Of a stretch of 7,330 nucleotides of DNA, positions 1 through 6,551 are shown piece after piece. The number at the start of each line of letters is the position of its first letter. Positions within the stretch are counted from its first letter, which is position 1. The notes beneath the pieces were generated by a model. It saw only the letters and a program-made list of their open reading frames with translations, was not told the DNA's origin and did not search any database. The translations under genes were made by a program, and so were the position numbers. The stretch spans positions 1 to 7,330 of the forward strand of contig VHDG01000188.1 in the NCBI GenBank assembly GCA_016871475.1. The letters run 5' to 3'. The DNA comes from Verrucomicrobiota bacterium. GTDB lineage: Bacteria > Verrucomicrobiota > Verrucomicrobiia > Limisphaerales > UBA11320.

Positions 1-98
1 GTGGTCCATCCATCGGTGTTTTCAGAGAAATAGTCGGACAGGCCGTCACAACCCAGGGTGCAATGCGCGCAAAATGTCGGGGGCTCGTCACTCGTCAC
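1..98 (-). CDS. Possible start of an unrecognised gene running off the left edge
   Basis: From a GTG at 98 on the minus strand a frame is open to the window edge. It would encode 32 residues beginning VTSDEPPTFCAHC and containing three Cys (CAHCTLGC) and an acidic tail. I do not recognise it. In-frame stops lie immediately upstream (TGA at 101..99 and 104..102), so if it is a gene it starts here. The only ATG close by (102..100) is in another frame and stops after four codons (MSDE). A second minus-strand frame is also open over the same bases (beginning MTSPRHFARIA if started at its GTG) and contains an ATG at 12..10. Both plus-strand frames 2 and 3 are open here too. The region may therefore be non-coding or a dispersed intergenic repeat. 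Confidence 0.2.
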   Translation of the reverse strand, partial: MTSDEPPTFCAHCTLGCDGLSDYFSENTDGWT

Positions 99-104
99 TC
101 ATCA
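84..104. repeat. Tandem 7-base direct repeat, three units
   Basis: Plus-strand units are CTCGTCA (84-90), CTCGTCA (91-97) and CTCATCA (98-104); the first two are identical and the third differs at one base. On the minus strand this reads as AGTGATG followed by two AGTGACG units, just downstream of fmt. The repeat includes possible start codons for anything read leftward. Since 7 is not a multiple of 3, gain or loss of a unit changes the reading frame. Confidence 0.75.
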
Positions 105-140
105 CTTCACTTCCGAATCTAACGCAATGGGTAGACCACG

Positions 141-1115
141 CTAAGCGGTTCCAGTCCCACACGCAGCACATGCGGCTAACACCTCTCCGGCTTGGATGTG
201 ATAGCCTTGCAGAAACTCCCTTGCTGGAAGTCGCTTTCCGCCTTCGCGCTGAAGCGACTTGAGTCGTAACGCACCCTCTCCACATCGAACCAACACGCCT
301 TCAGCTCCCGCAGACAATACCCGTCCCGGTTCCCCGTCACTTGAAACGGATTCCAGGGACGCTTCCCATACCTTCAAAACCGCAGTGTCGCCTGCACGAT
401 GCGTGCAATAGGCGCCCGGCCAGGGCACAAGGCCTCTCACCCGATTCCACAAGTTGACCGCTGACAACTTCCAGTCCAAAAGCCCATCGGACTTCTCAAT
501 CTTCCGAGCATGCGTAGCCAGATCATTGTTCTGTGGGATGGGTTGGATCGAACCAGCAATCCATTGCCCGAGGGTCTCCATCAGCAGAGTCGCCCCCATT
601 CCTGCCAGGCGGTCATGCAGCTTCTGCGAGTCGTCGCTCGCCTCAATCATGGTTCGCGCCTGAGAAAGCATCGGCCCAGTATCCAAACCGGGATCCATTT
701 GCATGATCGTCACTCCGGTCTCGGGATCCCCATTCAAGACCGCCCACTGAATCGGAGCTGCACCTCGATACTTGGGAAGCAAGGAGGTGTGGACGTTCAA
801 GCATCCATGAAGCGGCATGTCCAATAATGCCTTGGGAAGGATCTGTCCGTAGGCCGCCACGACAATCACGTCAGGACGCAGTTCGCGGATCTCAGACAAG
901 CTGGCTTCGGCCCTCACCTTCTCGGGCTGAAGAACTTTCAGGCCGGCGTCGATTGCCGTCACCTTGACCGGCGACGGCTTGAGCTGAAGTTTCCGACCCT
1001 GGGGACGATCTGGCTGCGTGACCACGCCGACAAGTTCGAATGCCGGGGAGGCTGTCAACGCACGCAGGCTGGCCACCGCCAGCTCAGCTGTACCCATGAA
1101 CAAAACACGCTTCAT
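141..1115 (-). CDS. fmt: Methionyl-tRNA formyltransferase
   Basis: Fmt transfers the formyl group of 10-formyl-tetrahydrofolate to the amino group of Met on initiator tRNA, so that bacterial translation can start with fMet. The product has 324 residues, close to the usual 310-320. The N-terminal catalytic domain (1-205) shows VVTQPDRPQGRKLQLKPSPVK (31-51), the active-site stretch CLNVHTSLLPKYRGAAPIQWA (105-125) with Asn107 and His109, and MDPGLDTGPML with Asp145. Together these match the Asn/His/Asp triad of the formyltransferase family. The C-terminal tRNA-binding domain ends GKRLPAREFLQGYHIQAGEVL. The ATG at 1115 gives the expected MKRVLFMGT start; a TTG at 1238 would overlap the DUF167 gene. 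An unusual detail is GTAELA (8-13) where the family normally has GTPxFA. The usual partner def is not in the window. Confidence 0.96.
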   Translation of the reverse strand: MKRVLFMGTAELAVASLRALTASPAFELVGVVTQPDRPQGRKLQLKPSPVKVTAIDAGLKVLQPEKVRAEASLSEIRELRPDVIVVAAYGQILPKALLDMPLHGCLNVHTSLLPKYRGAAPIQWAVLNGDPETGVTIMQMDPGLDTGPMLSQARTMIEASDDSQKLHDRLAGMGATLLMETLGQWIAGSIQPIPQNNDLATHARKIEKSDGLLDWKLSAVNLWNRVRGLVPWPGAYCTHRAGDTAVLKVWEASLESVSSDGEPGRVLSAGAEGVLVRCGEGALRLKSLQREGGKRLPAREFLQGYHIQAGEVLAACAACGTGTA

Positions 1116-1129
1116 CGGCGCGAACCCAA

Positions 1130-1462
1130 TCAAAGCCGCAGCCTTCCAGCAACCTCTTCCGGGCTCAGGCCTGTGATCCGGACCACTTTGATGCGGGAGG
1201 TATGGCCTCGCAAAAGATCCAAGGAGGATCGGGAACAATCCAGCGCTTCAGCCAGCAACCGGAGCACCGCTTCGTTCGCTTCCGAATCGACCGGTGGCGC
1301 AGTGACACGGACCTTCACCATGCCTGCCTCCACCGGTCCAATCTCGTTGCGCGAGGCACGGGGATGCACTTTGAGGGTGATCGACACCCATCCATTACCC
1401 AAAAGAATCCACCCCGGGGTGGATCCGCGATTCTCGTGATGGGATGAACTTGGATTTGTCAT
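1130..1462 (-). CDS. DUF167 (YggU) family small protein
   Basis: A 110-residue protein whose residues about 24-100 match the DUF167/YggU fold: an opening strand ending in KVHPRASRNEI (31-41), MVKVRVTAPPVDSEANEAVLRLLAEAL (48-74) and a closing RGHTSRIKVVRITGL (85-99). These correspond to the family pattern V-P-x-A, then V-x-APP-x-G-x-AN, then G-x-x-S-x-x-K. Here the usual Gly of APPxxGxAN is Ser (PPVDSEAN). No biochemical role is established for the family. The ATG at 1462 overlaps the stop of the large heme gene as ATGA and fits the family length once a poorly conserved 20-odd-residue lead is allowed; the in-frame ATG at 1558 lies deep inside the upstream gene and adds unrelated sequence. fmt begins 14 bases after its stop. 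Confidence 0.86.
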   Translation of the reverse strand: MTNPSSSHHENRGSTPGWILLGNGWVSITLKVHPRASRNEIGPVEAGMVKVRVTAPPVDSEANEAVLRLLAEALDCSRSSLDLLRGHTSRIKVVRITGLSPEEVAGRLRL

Positions 1463-4362
1463 CGTAAAAGAGCTTCGAGCCTGGTCTCGGGCCTCTGCGC
1501 AGCCCACGCGATGCCTCTCAGGGCAAGGACCTGGAACAACGGATCCTCCAGTGTCCATGTGTAGTGTCCGAGAATGCAGCCGAAGACGCGTCCCTGATTT
1601 CGTTCGAAGGTCCAGATCATCGGGTGCTTCTTCCCCTCCCGTTCCACAGAAGCCAGCACCTTGACCTGGCTCACGTCCCCGATCATGGGCCAGTAGGGTT
1701 CGTCGAGAAAGTGCACTCTCCGGGGCAGGCCTCGTGTGATGGGATGAGCATCGGGGGTGGGAATGAGAATGTCGTGCGCGCAGTGAAGGTATCCGGTCCT
1801 CCCCGGTTGGGCCGCCAACCCCATTCGTTCGGCAAGTGTTTCCGGATCCTTGTCAGCAATGACCGCTGCATGAAACAAAGCCACTCCCCCACCTCGCGCC
1901 TGAAAGGAGTCCAACTGAGCCAGCCGTTCCTTGCTCCAGTCATGACACCAGAAGTAAAAAATCACGGCGTCAGCAGAATCGAACCGAGCTTTCGATGGCC
2001 ATTCCCAGGCCTGTTCAACTTGAACCCCAGGCAGCCGCCCCAACATCGCCGCCCAACGTTTCTGCCACGCCGGATAGTCGTGCTGACCTGGGCTATGATC
2101 CCGCTTGGACGCTGTAAGCACCAACTTCAACGCCCTGGGATTGGGCTCATCCGCTCGCTCTCCAAGAATGCCTCGAAGCTCGCTGCGATCTCTCTGCGGC
2201 GGCGCATTCAGCAGGAAGGTCAGCAAATCCATTCGCCGAGCCTCACTGAGCCCGTCCAGAAGCCCTTCCGGCATCAGAGACACCGGTGACGGGCGAAGTG
2301 ACTTTAGAGTGGCTCGCGGCACTTCCGTGAGTTTTCCGTCGACGTCGGCAAGCCGAAGCGAATCGGCATCTTGTGATCGTACGAATCCGGTGTGGACTGC
2401 ATCACCCTCCGTTTCAGCGGTGAACGTCACATAGTCAGGATGCAATGTCGCGCTGGGCTGCAGGATGTCGCGAAGAATGGCTTCAGGGTTGCGGTGAATC
2501 AGATTGCTCAGGTCAGGTCCAGCTGTGCCCCCTTCTCCCCGAACACGATGGCATTTTGAGCACTGAAGCTTTTCGCTGAAGAAGAGCCCGCGTCCGGTCT
2601 CCCAGTCAGCCTTCTCCAAGACCGGCGATGAGGCTGTGGCGTGGGACAGAGACTTGGGAGGAGTCACCACCCAGGAGGCTTTTTCTGGGACCAGTTCGTA
2701 GTCGGATTCCAACTCAAAGGTCGAAGCGTCGCCCACCGCGCCCCGGATGCCAGGGATCACCACTGAGTAATACCCAGCCAGGCCCTGCGGATCGACCGTG
2801 AGCACCATCTGCGAAGCATCCTCGACCAATCGTGCGCGACGAATGTTTAAACGTCCCCTGGGAGTGGCGTCCTGATCCTGAACCGTCTTGTAGGGTGGTT
2901 TAAGGACTTCCCATCGATCGCCAGCCCGCACGTGTTGACCGAATTCAATCCAGCCGCGTGTGGCAAAGTTCGTCACAGTGAAGTGCAGTGGACGGTCGAA
3001 GCTGAGTCGAACCTCCTCGAGACCGATCGCCTTGATTTCCTTCAACACCGGGGCGGTATCGCTGATTCGACGAATGCGAAAGAGCTTCCCCTCCCCTTGT
3101 GGGCCGGTCCCCCAATCGGGAGGTCCACTATGACAGCTCACATAGAGGTCGCCCTTGGGAGATATCGCAAGGTCGGTGGTGAGCATGGACAGGCGCGCGA
3201 TGGTTTCATGAGTGCCCGAGTATCGACCGTTGTTCTGCTTCTGAAGAGTGACCCGCCAAATCTTCGCGCGAGACTCTCCGGCTACAAACAGACTCCCCTC
3301 CCAGAACGAGGGGCCAAACAGACGTTGCCCGGGTCCCGCAGGCACAAAGGGTCCCAAAGCGCCGGATGGACGGAGAGGTTCCTCTTGGGGACGAACAGAG
3401 GCGGGTTGGGGTTCGTTGAAGACCATCCCGCAAGCGGACTGATGCTGCGGTCCGAATCCGACCACGGGGGCTTCGCTTTCCAGCCCCGGCAGCCATTTCT
3501 CGTTTCGGGGCGGGAAACCATAGTTCCGGCTCCTGACAATGTGATTGAGTTCATCCAGGGGATTTCCACCCGGCAGCCACGTTTCGCCTTCCTGATCGGT
3601 GTTGAACAAATCGCCGGCACGATTGAAGGCCAGGGCATACGGCACTCGAATTCCGGTGGCTAACGTCTCCAGGGAACCCGTCGCGTGGGTCCATCGTTGA
3701 ATGGTGCCACGCGGAGAGTTGATGTCGTAGATCGACACCTCCCCTTCCCCCCGTCGAGGATCGATGCCGCGCGCCCGCAGCCATGCCTCTTCTTCGGGCT
3801 TCAGGGAAGAGCGCGGGCGAAGTCGATAGGCGTTGCTGTAGTCAGCCACCAGCAACCCGAAGTACACATTCCCATCCGCATCGAGCGCGGCCGAAGTCGC
3901 ATCGACCCCGCCAGACCCCACATCGGTTGCTGGCCATCCGGAAGCGATCACTGTTTCGGAGTCCCCTTTTCCATCCCCGTCGTGATCTTGAATCACAGAG
4001 ACCTTGCCTTTGGAAGAAACCACCAAGCCCTGTCGGCTCCAGGCCATGCCGACGGGGACGCTCAGAGTGGGACGATCCCAAAAAATTCGAGCCTCATCCT
4101 CGAGGCCATCGGCATCCGAATCGCGGAGAGACCAGATACGTCCGTCGTAAGCCAGCGCGGTGAGAGATCCATCCGGAGCAAACCTGAGGCTGTTAAGATT
4201 GGAGAGTTTGACCGGGACTTCCTGTACGGCGAACCCTCCCTGGAGCATGCGGACGACCTGGGGGGGCTCTGGGGGCGTTTTGGGAGGATCAGCGGCCATG
4301 AGGCACGTGGTGGCCAGCCAGGCCACCCACATTGCTCCCACAGTTGCCGCTGGGAGGTTCAC
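1459..4362 (-). CDS. Exported PVC-type dehydrogenase-like beta-propeller with cytochrome c-type heme domain and C-terminal ThuA-like domain
   Basis: A 967-residue secreted multidomain protein. Residues 1-24 look like a signal peptide (hydrophobic WVAWLATTCLMAA, cleavage probably before Asp25), though its n-region lacks Lys/Arg; a Pro-rich linker follows. About 40-430 is a sorbosone/glucose dehydrogenase-like beta-propeller of the PVC 'putative membrane-bound dehydrogenase' type, with Ca-binding-like DxDxDG loops (DSDADG 81-86, DHDGDG 126-131) and TDQEGE. About 435-560 is a beta-rich segment with LSFDRPL. About 588-720 is the 'putative heme-binding' domain: CSKCH at 601-605 (two thioether Cys plus proximal His) and SLMPEGLLDGL with Met697 as likely distal ligand. 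About 744-958 is ThuA-like (glutamine-amidotransferase fold): GGGVALFHAA and GRVFGCILGHYTWTLEDP. It presumably oxidises a carbohydrate-like compound outside the cytoplasm and passes electrons through the heme; the substrate is not evident. The GTG start is supported by the GTGA overlap with gcvH; an ATG at 4332 (codon 11) is the alternative. Confidence 0.93.
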   Translation of the reverse strand: MNLPAATVGAMWVAWLATTCLMAADPPKTPPEPPQVVRMLQGGFAVQEVPVKLSNLNSLRFAPDGSLTALAYDGRIWSLRDSDADGLEDEARIFWDRPTLSVPVGMAWSRQGLVVSSKGKVSVIQDHDGDGKGDSETVIASGWPATDVGSGGVDATSAALDADGNVYFGLLVADYSNAYRLRPRSSLKPEEEAWLRARGIDPRRGEGEVSIYDINSPRGTIQRWTHATGSLETLATGIRVPYALAFNRAGDLFNTDQEGETWLPGGNPLDELNHIVRSRNYGFPPRNEKWLPGLESEAPVVGFGPQHQSACGMVFNEPQPASVRPQEEPLRPSGALGPFVPAGPGQRLFGPSFWEGSLFVAGESRAKIWRVTLQKQNNGRYSGTHETIARLSMLTTDLAISPKGDLYVSCHSGPPDWGTGPQGEGKLFRIRRISDTAPVLKEIKAIGLEEVRLSFDRPLHFTVTNFATRGWIEFGQHVRAGDRWEVLKPPYKTVQDQDATPRGRLNIRRARLVEDASQMVLTVDPQGLAGYYSVVIPGIRGAVGDASTFELESDYELVPEKASWVVTPPKSLSHATASSPVLEKADWETGRGLFFSEKLQCSKCHRVRGEGGTAGPDLSNLIHRNPEAILRDILQPSATLHPDYVTFTAETEGDAVHTGFVRSQDADSLRLADVDGKLTEVPRATLKSLRPSPVSLMPEGLLDGLSEARRMDLLTFLLNAPPQRDRSELRGILGERADEPNPRALKLVLTASKRDHSPGQHDYPAWQKRWAAMLGRLPGVQVEQAWEWPSKARFDSADAVIFYFWCHDWSKERLAQLDSFQARGGGVALFHAAVIADKDPETLAERMGLAAQPGRTGYLHCAHDILIPTPDAHPITRGLPRRVHFLDEPYWPMIGDVSQVKVLASVEREGKKHPMIWTFERNQGRVFGCILGHYTWTLEDPLFQVLALRGIAWAAQRPETRLEALLR

Positions 4363-4745
4363 TGGCCGATGGCCTGGGAGTACTCCTGAGCTCCGAGGAG
4401 TTTTTGAAGGTCGTCGCGATTCTGAAGACGCACCTTATAGAACCATCCTTGTTCGTAGGGATGATCATTGACCAGGGCGGGTGTCTGGCCCAGGGCTGCA
4501 TTTACTTCGACGACTTCGCCGGTGACGGGCGAGTAGATGTCGCTGGCGGTTTTGACGGATTCCACGACCGCGCAGGCCTCGCCTGCGGACACCTTTTTCC
4601 CGGCGGCGGGCAGTTCGACGAACACAACATCCGTAAGCTCCTGTTGAGCGTGGTCGGTGATGCCGATCGTGGCGATATCCCCTTCAACTCGCACCCATTC
4701 ATGGGACTTTGCGTATTTCAATTCCGAAAGAACTTTAGAGCTCAT
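4359..4745 (-). CDS. gcvH: Glycine cleavage system H protein
   Basis: GcvH is the small soluble carrier whose lipoyl arm takes the aminomethyl group from glycine at the P protein and presents it to the T protein, which transfers the one-carbon unit to tetrahydrofolate. The product has 128 residues, the usual length. Hallmarks are KYAKSHEWV near the N-terminus (10-18), GITDHAQQELTDVVFVELP (28-46) and the lipoylation segment VVESVKTASDIYSPVTGEV, with Lys65 as the expected modified residue, then the family C-terminus GWFYKVRL. The ATG at 4745 was chosen because the homology starts within a few residues of it; an in-frame TTG at 4787 would add 14 unlike residues. No gcvT or gcvP is in the window, so the partners must be encoded elsewhere. 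Its TGA overlaps the GTG of the next gene as GTGA. Confidence 0.96.
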   Translation of the reverse strand: MSSKVLSELKYAKSHEWVRVEGDIATIGITDHAQQELTDVVFVELPAAGKKVSAGEACAVVESVKTASDIYSPVTGEVVEVNAALGQTPALVNDHPYEQGWFYKVRLQNRDDLQKLLGAQEYSQAIGQ

Positions 4746-4907
4746 AATTGTGTGGGAGTCGGATAGCCGAAACTGGGGCTGAGACAAAGCAAAAACTCTG
4801 AATTAGAGCGATGTTCCATCAGTGGCCTGTTCGGTTATTCCTGGGGTGGACAGAAGGGTCGGGGCATATCGCAAGAAAACATCACGCCACAATCACCTCC
4901 GTGGGTA
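4746..4907. other. 162-base intergenic gap, probable promoter region of the gcvH-to-fmt gene series
   Basis: This is the only sizeable gap between complete genes. Because the four genes downstream are overlapping or nearly so, their main promoter is inferred to lie here. I see no clear -35/-10 pair; the best minus-strand match is TTGTGG, a 16-base spacer and GATATG, near the permease end, which is weak. A 4-bp inverted repeat (CTCT/AGAG, 4796..4808) followed by five T on the minus strand is too short to call a terminator. There is no glycine riboswitch on the coding strand and no Shine-Dalgarno sequence before the gcvH ATG. Confidence 0.35.
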
Positions 4908-6551
4908 TCATTCCATCGGGGACCAGCGCACCCTCGATGACATGGGCCGGAGAACCAGGTAGGTGACGATGACGAAGAACAGTTCAGCGAGCAGGAACCA
5001 GCCGAACCAGCCGCCGCGCCAGGCCCAAAGCGAAAGGCCGGCCACAACCGCCGTGATGAACGTCGACACGATGATCTGTGCGCCGCGCCCGGCGGACTTG
5101 GCCTCCTCAGGTGGCTCAGCAAGCGGGACCGCTTCACCGGTCACACATGGCACCAATAGGCCGATTGGCGTAAAGATGATCCCCGGCAACAAGAGCGAGA
5201 GCAAAGTGAAGTCACGGGTAAAGCTCCACGTGATGATCCCGTAGAGAATGATCATAGGCACAGCGAGCATCAGCAGAACGGCACGACGCAAGCCGCGACT
5301 GAGCGGAGCCGGGCCCGGCAACGGCGCGGCACGGAACACATCAGCGGCCTGCCACTGTTGCGAGTAACGCAGGAGCCCCATCCCCAACATCACAGCCATC
5401 GCGAGATAGCTGCCCGCAAAGGCAATGCCGAAGGAAGCAACGTCTCCACGAGTTCCGTTGACCAGCATCACAAACGGCATGATGAGGAAAGGTGCGAGGC
5501 CTGGAAGGACGCGAAGCTTCACGTCGCGATCCCGAACAAGGTAGGCGGTCACGAGAAGGAAAGTCGCCCGTGACACGGAGTCGTTCAGCCACCAACTGAG
5601 CGGTGGCATTTGAACAACGCGCGATAGCCAGCGCCGCCTCGGGCGTGATTCCGCGCGCAGCTGCGAGCGCTCATTCAGCTTTTGAAGCCCGGAGCCGTAA
5701 TCTTCCGCCAAACGTCCGAACGCAGACCACACGGTGAACGCCGTCACGGCGAAACCCGTGAATGCCAGAATCCAGGCAACGTGTGAGCCGCTTCTTGCGA
5801 TGGCGTCATCCAGACCCGCGAACCACGTCGGAGGCAACAGCCAGACCCACCAGGTATCCGCGCTCAACTCAAACTTGCCGTGGAACCGCGTCATCAACTG
5901 CGGCACTGCCTGGCCAGCGAGAAGCACGCCGACTGCCATAAACACCTGCGCCGTGGTCATCAACGCATCCAGGCGTTCGCGGCCGAACCAGCGCAGGCAG
6001 AGTTGATACACGAGCACGACCGAGCTGACACAGAACAGCGCATTGAGCACTGTGGAAAAGGCGTGCAACACCGGAAACAGCCAGCCTCCGTCCCGCGTAA
6101 ATGCTCCCGCGATCATGCCGGCCCAATTGAAAGCACCCGCGAGCCAGATCGAAACCTGCACGAGCACGCCCACCTTCGCCCACAGCAATTGCCGCGGTGC
6201 GACTGGACGGTGCAGGAGAATATCCGCCTCCTCCTTGTTGAAGAGCATTTCGCCGGAAGAAGACGCCACGAACATGCCGACAAACATCAACGTCATGGCA
6301 TGCAGATAGGCCGAAAGCGCAAAGGTCGATTGCCCAATAAAGGCCAAAGCCAACAACCCGAGGAGCGCATAGAGGCCAAGCGTCATCGCCAGCTTTGAGC
6401 CGACGGATTTTGGTGCCTGGTCCTTCTTCAATCCTCGCGCTCCCCTGCCCCGCAGAAACAAACTCAGGTAGAGCCGTCGTAGCGTCTCCTCCGTTGAAGC
6501 TGCGACCGCACGCACGGGCAACGGCGGCGGAAGGTTGACGGGAGAATTCAT
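4908..6551 (-). CDS. ABC-2 type exporter permease, about 12 membrane segments
   Basis: This is the integral membrane partner of the preceding ATPase, 547 residues. The ATG at 6551 overlaps the ATPase stop as ATGA, which fixes the start. After a proline-rich, basic cytoplasmic N-terminus (1-52), hydrophobic stretches fall near 53-73, 82-98, 125-148, 158-185, 197-217, 256-276, 345-365, 372-394, 424-444, 447-470, 492-511 and 514-534. These form two sets of about six, split by a charged, Arg-rich loop (about 280-315). Between the second and third segments of the first half is EADILLHRPVAPRQLLWAK, the cytoplasmic coupling-type element seen in large exporters of this class. A weaker copy, AADVFRAAPLPGPAPLSRG, sits at the equivalent place in the second half, so the protein may be an internally duplicated pseudo-dimer. 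Family membership is inferred from topology, this motif and the ATPase neighbour. The substrate is unknown. Confidence 0.87.
   Translation of the reverse strand: MNSPVNLPPPLPVRAVAASTEETLRRLYLSLFLRGRGARGLKKDQAPKSVGSKLAMTLGLYALLGLLALAFIGQSTFALSAYLHAMTLMFVGMFVASSSGEMLFNKEEADILLHRPVAPRQLLWAKVGVLVQVSIWLAGAFNWAGMIAGAFTRDGGWLFPVLHAFSTVLNALFCVSSVVLVYQLCLRWFGRERLDALMTTAQVFMAVGVLLAGQAVPQLMTRFHGKFELSADTWWVWLLPPTWFAGLDDAIARSGSHVAWILAFTGFAVTAFTVWSAFGRLAEDYGSGLQKLNERSQLRAESRPRRRWLSRVVQMPPLSWWLNDSVSRATFLLVTAYLVRDRDVKLRVLPGLAPFLIMPFVMLVNGTRGDVASFGIAFAGSYLAMAVMLGMGLLRYSQQWQAADVFRAAPLPGPAPLSRGLRRAVLLMLAVPMIILYGIITWSFTRDFTLLSLLLPGIIFTPIGLLVPCVTGEAVPLAEPPEEAKSAGRGAQIIVSTFITAVVAGLSLWAWRGGWFGWFLLAELFFVIVTYLVLRPMSSRVRWSPME

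Noticed and set aside
64..71. Palindrome TGCGCGCA
   Set aside because: It has no loop and no following T-tract, is only 8 bases long, and is common by chance in GC-rich DNA.
1116..1558. Extended starts for DUF167 (ATG 1558) and fmt (TTG 1238)
   Set aside because: Both extensions lie inside the upstream gene and add residues unlike the families; the starts at 1462 and 1115 match expected lengths.
4260..4266. Run of seven G (C on the coding strand) just after the signal peptide, possible phase-variable tract
   Set aside because: It encodes a Pro-rich linker and the frame is intact on both sides; seven bases is short for a phase-variable tract. At most it is a site to check for sequencing error.
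1564..4389. Long plus-strand open frames at 1564..2289, 2932..3663 and 3685..4389
   Set aside because: All lie antisense to the 967-residue gene, whose frame carries clear domain motifs. The plus-strand translations show no recognisable domains and low-complexity Arg/Ser/Pro composition typical of shadows.
4791..4808. Inverted repeat CTCT/AGAG followed by five T on the minus strand, possible terminator between the ABC genes and gcvH
   Set aside because: The stem is only 4 bp and partly AT, too weak to call an intrinsic terminator.
4746..4907. Glycine riboswitch upstream of gcvH
   Set aside because: No paired glycine-aptamer core could be traced on the minus strand. A GGACAGAAGGG string exists only on the plus strand, the wrong orientation.
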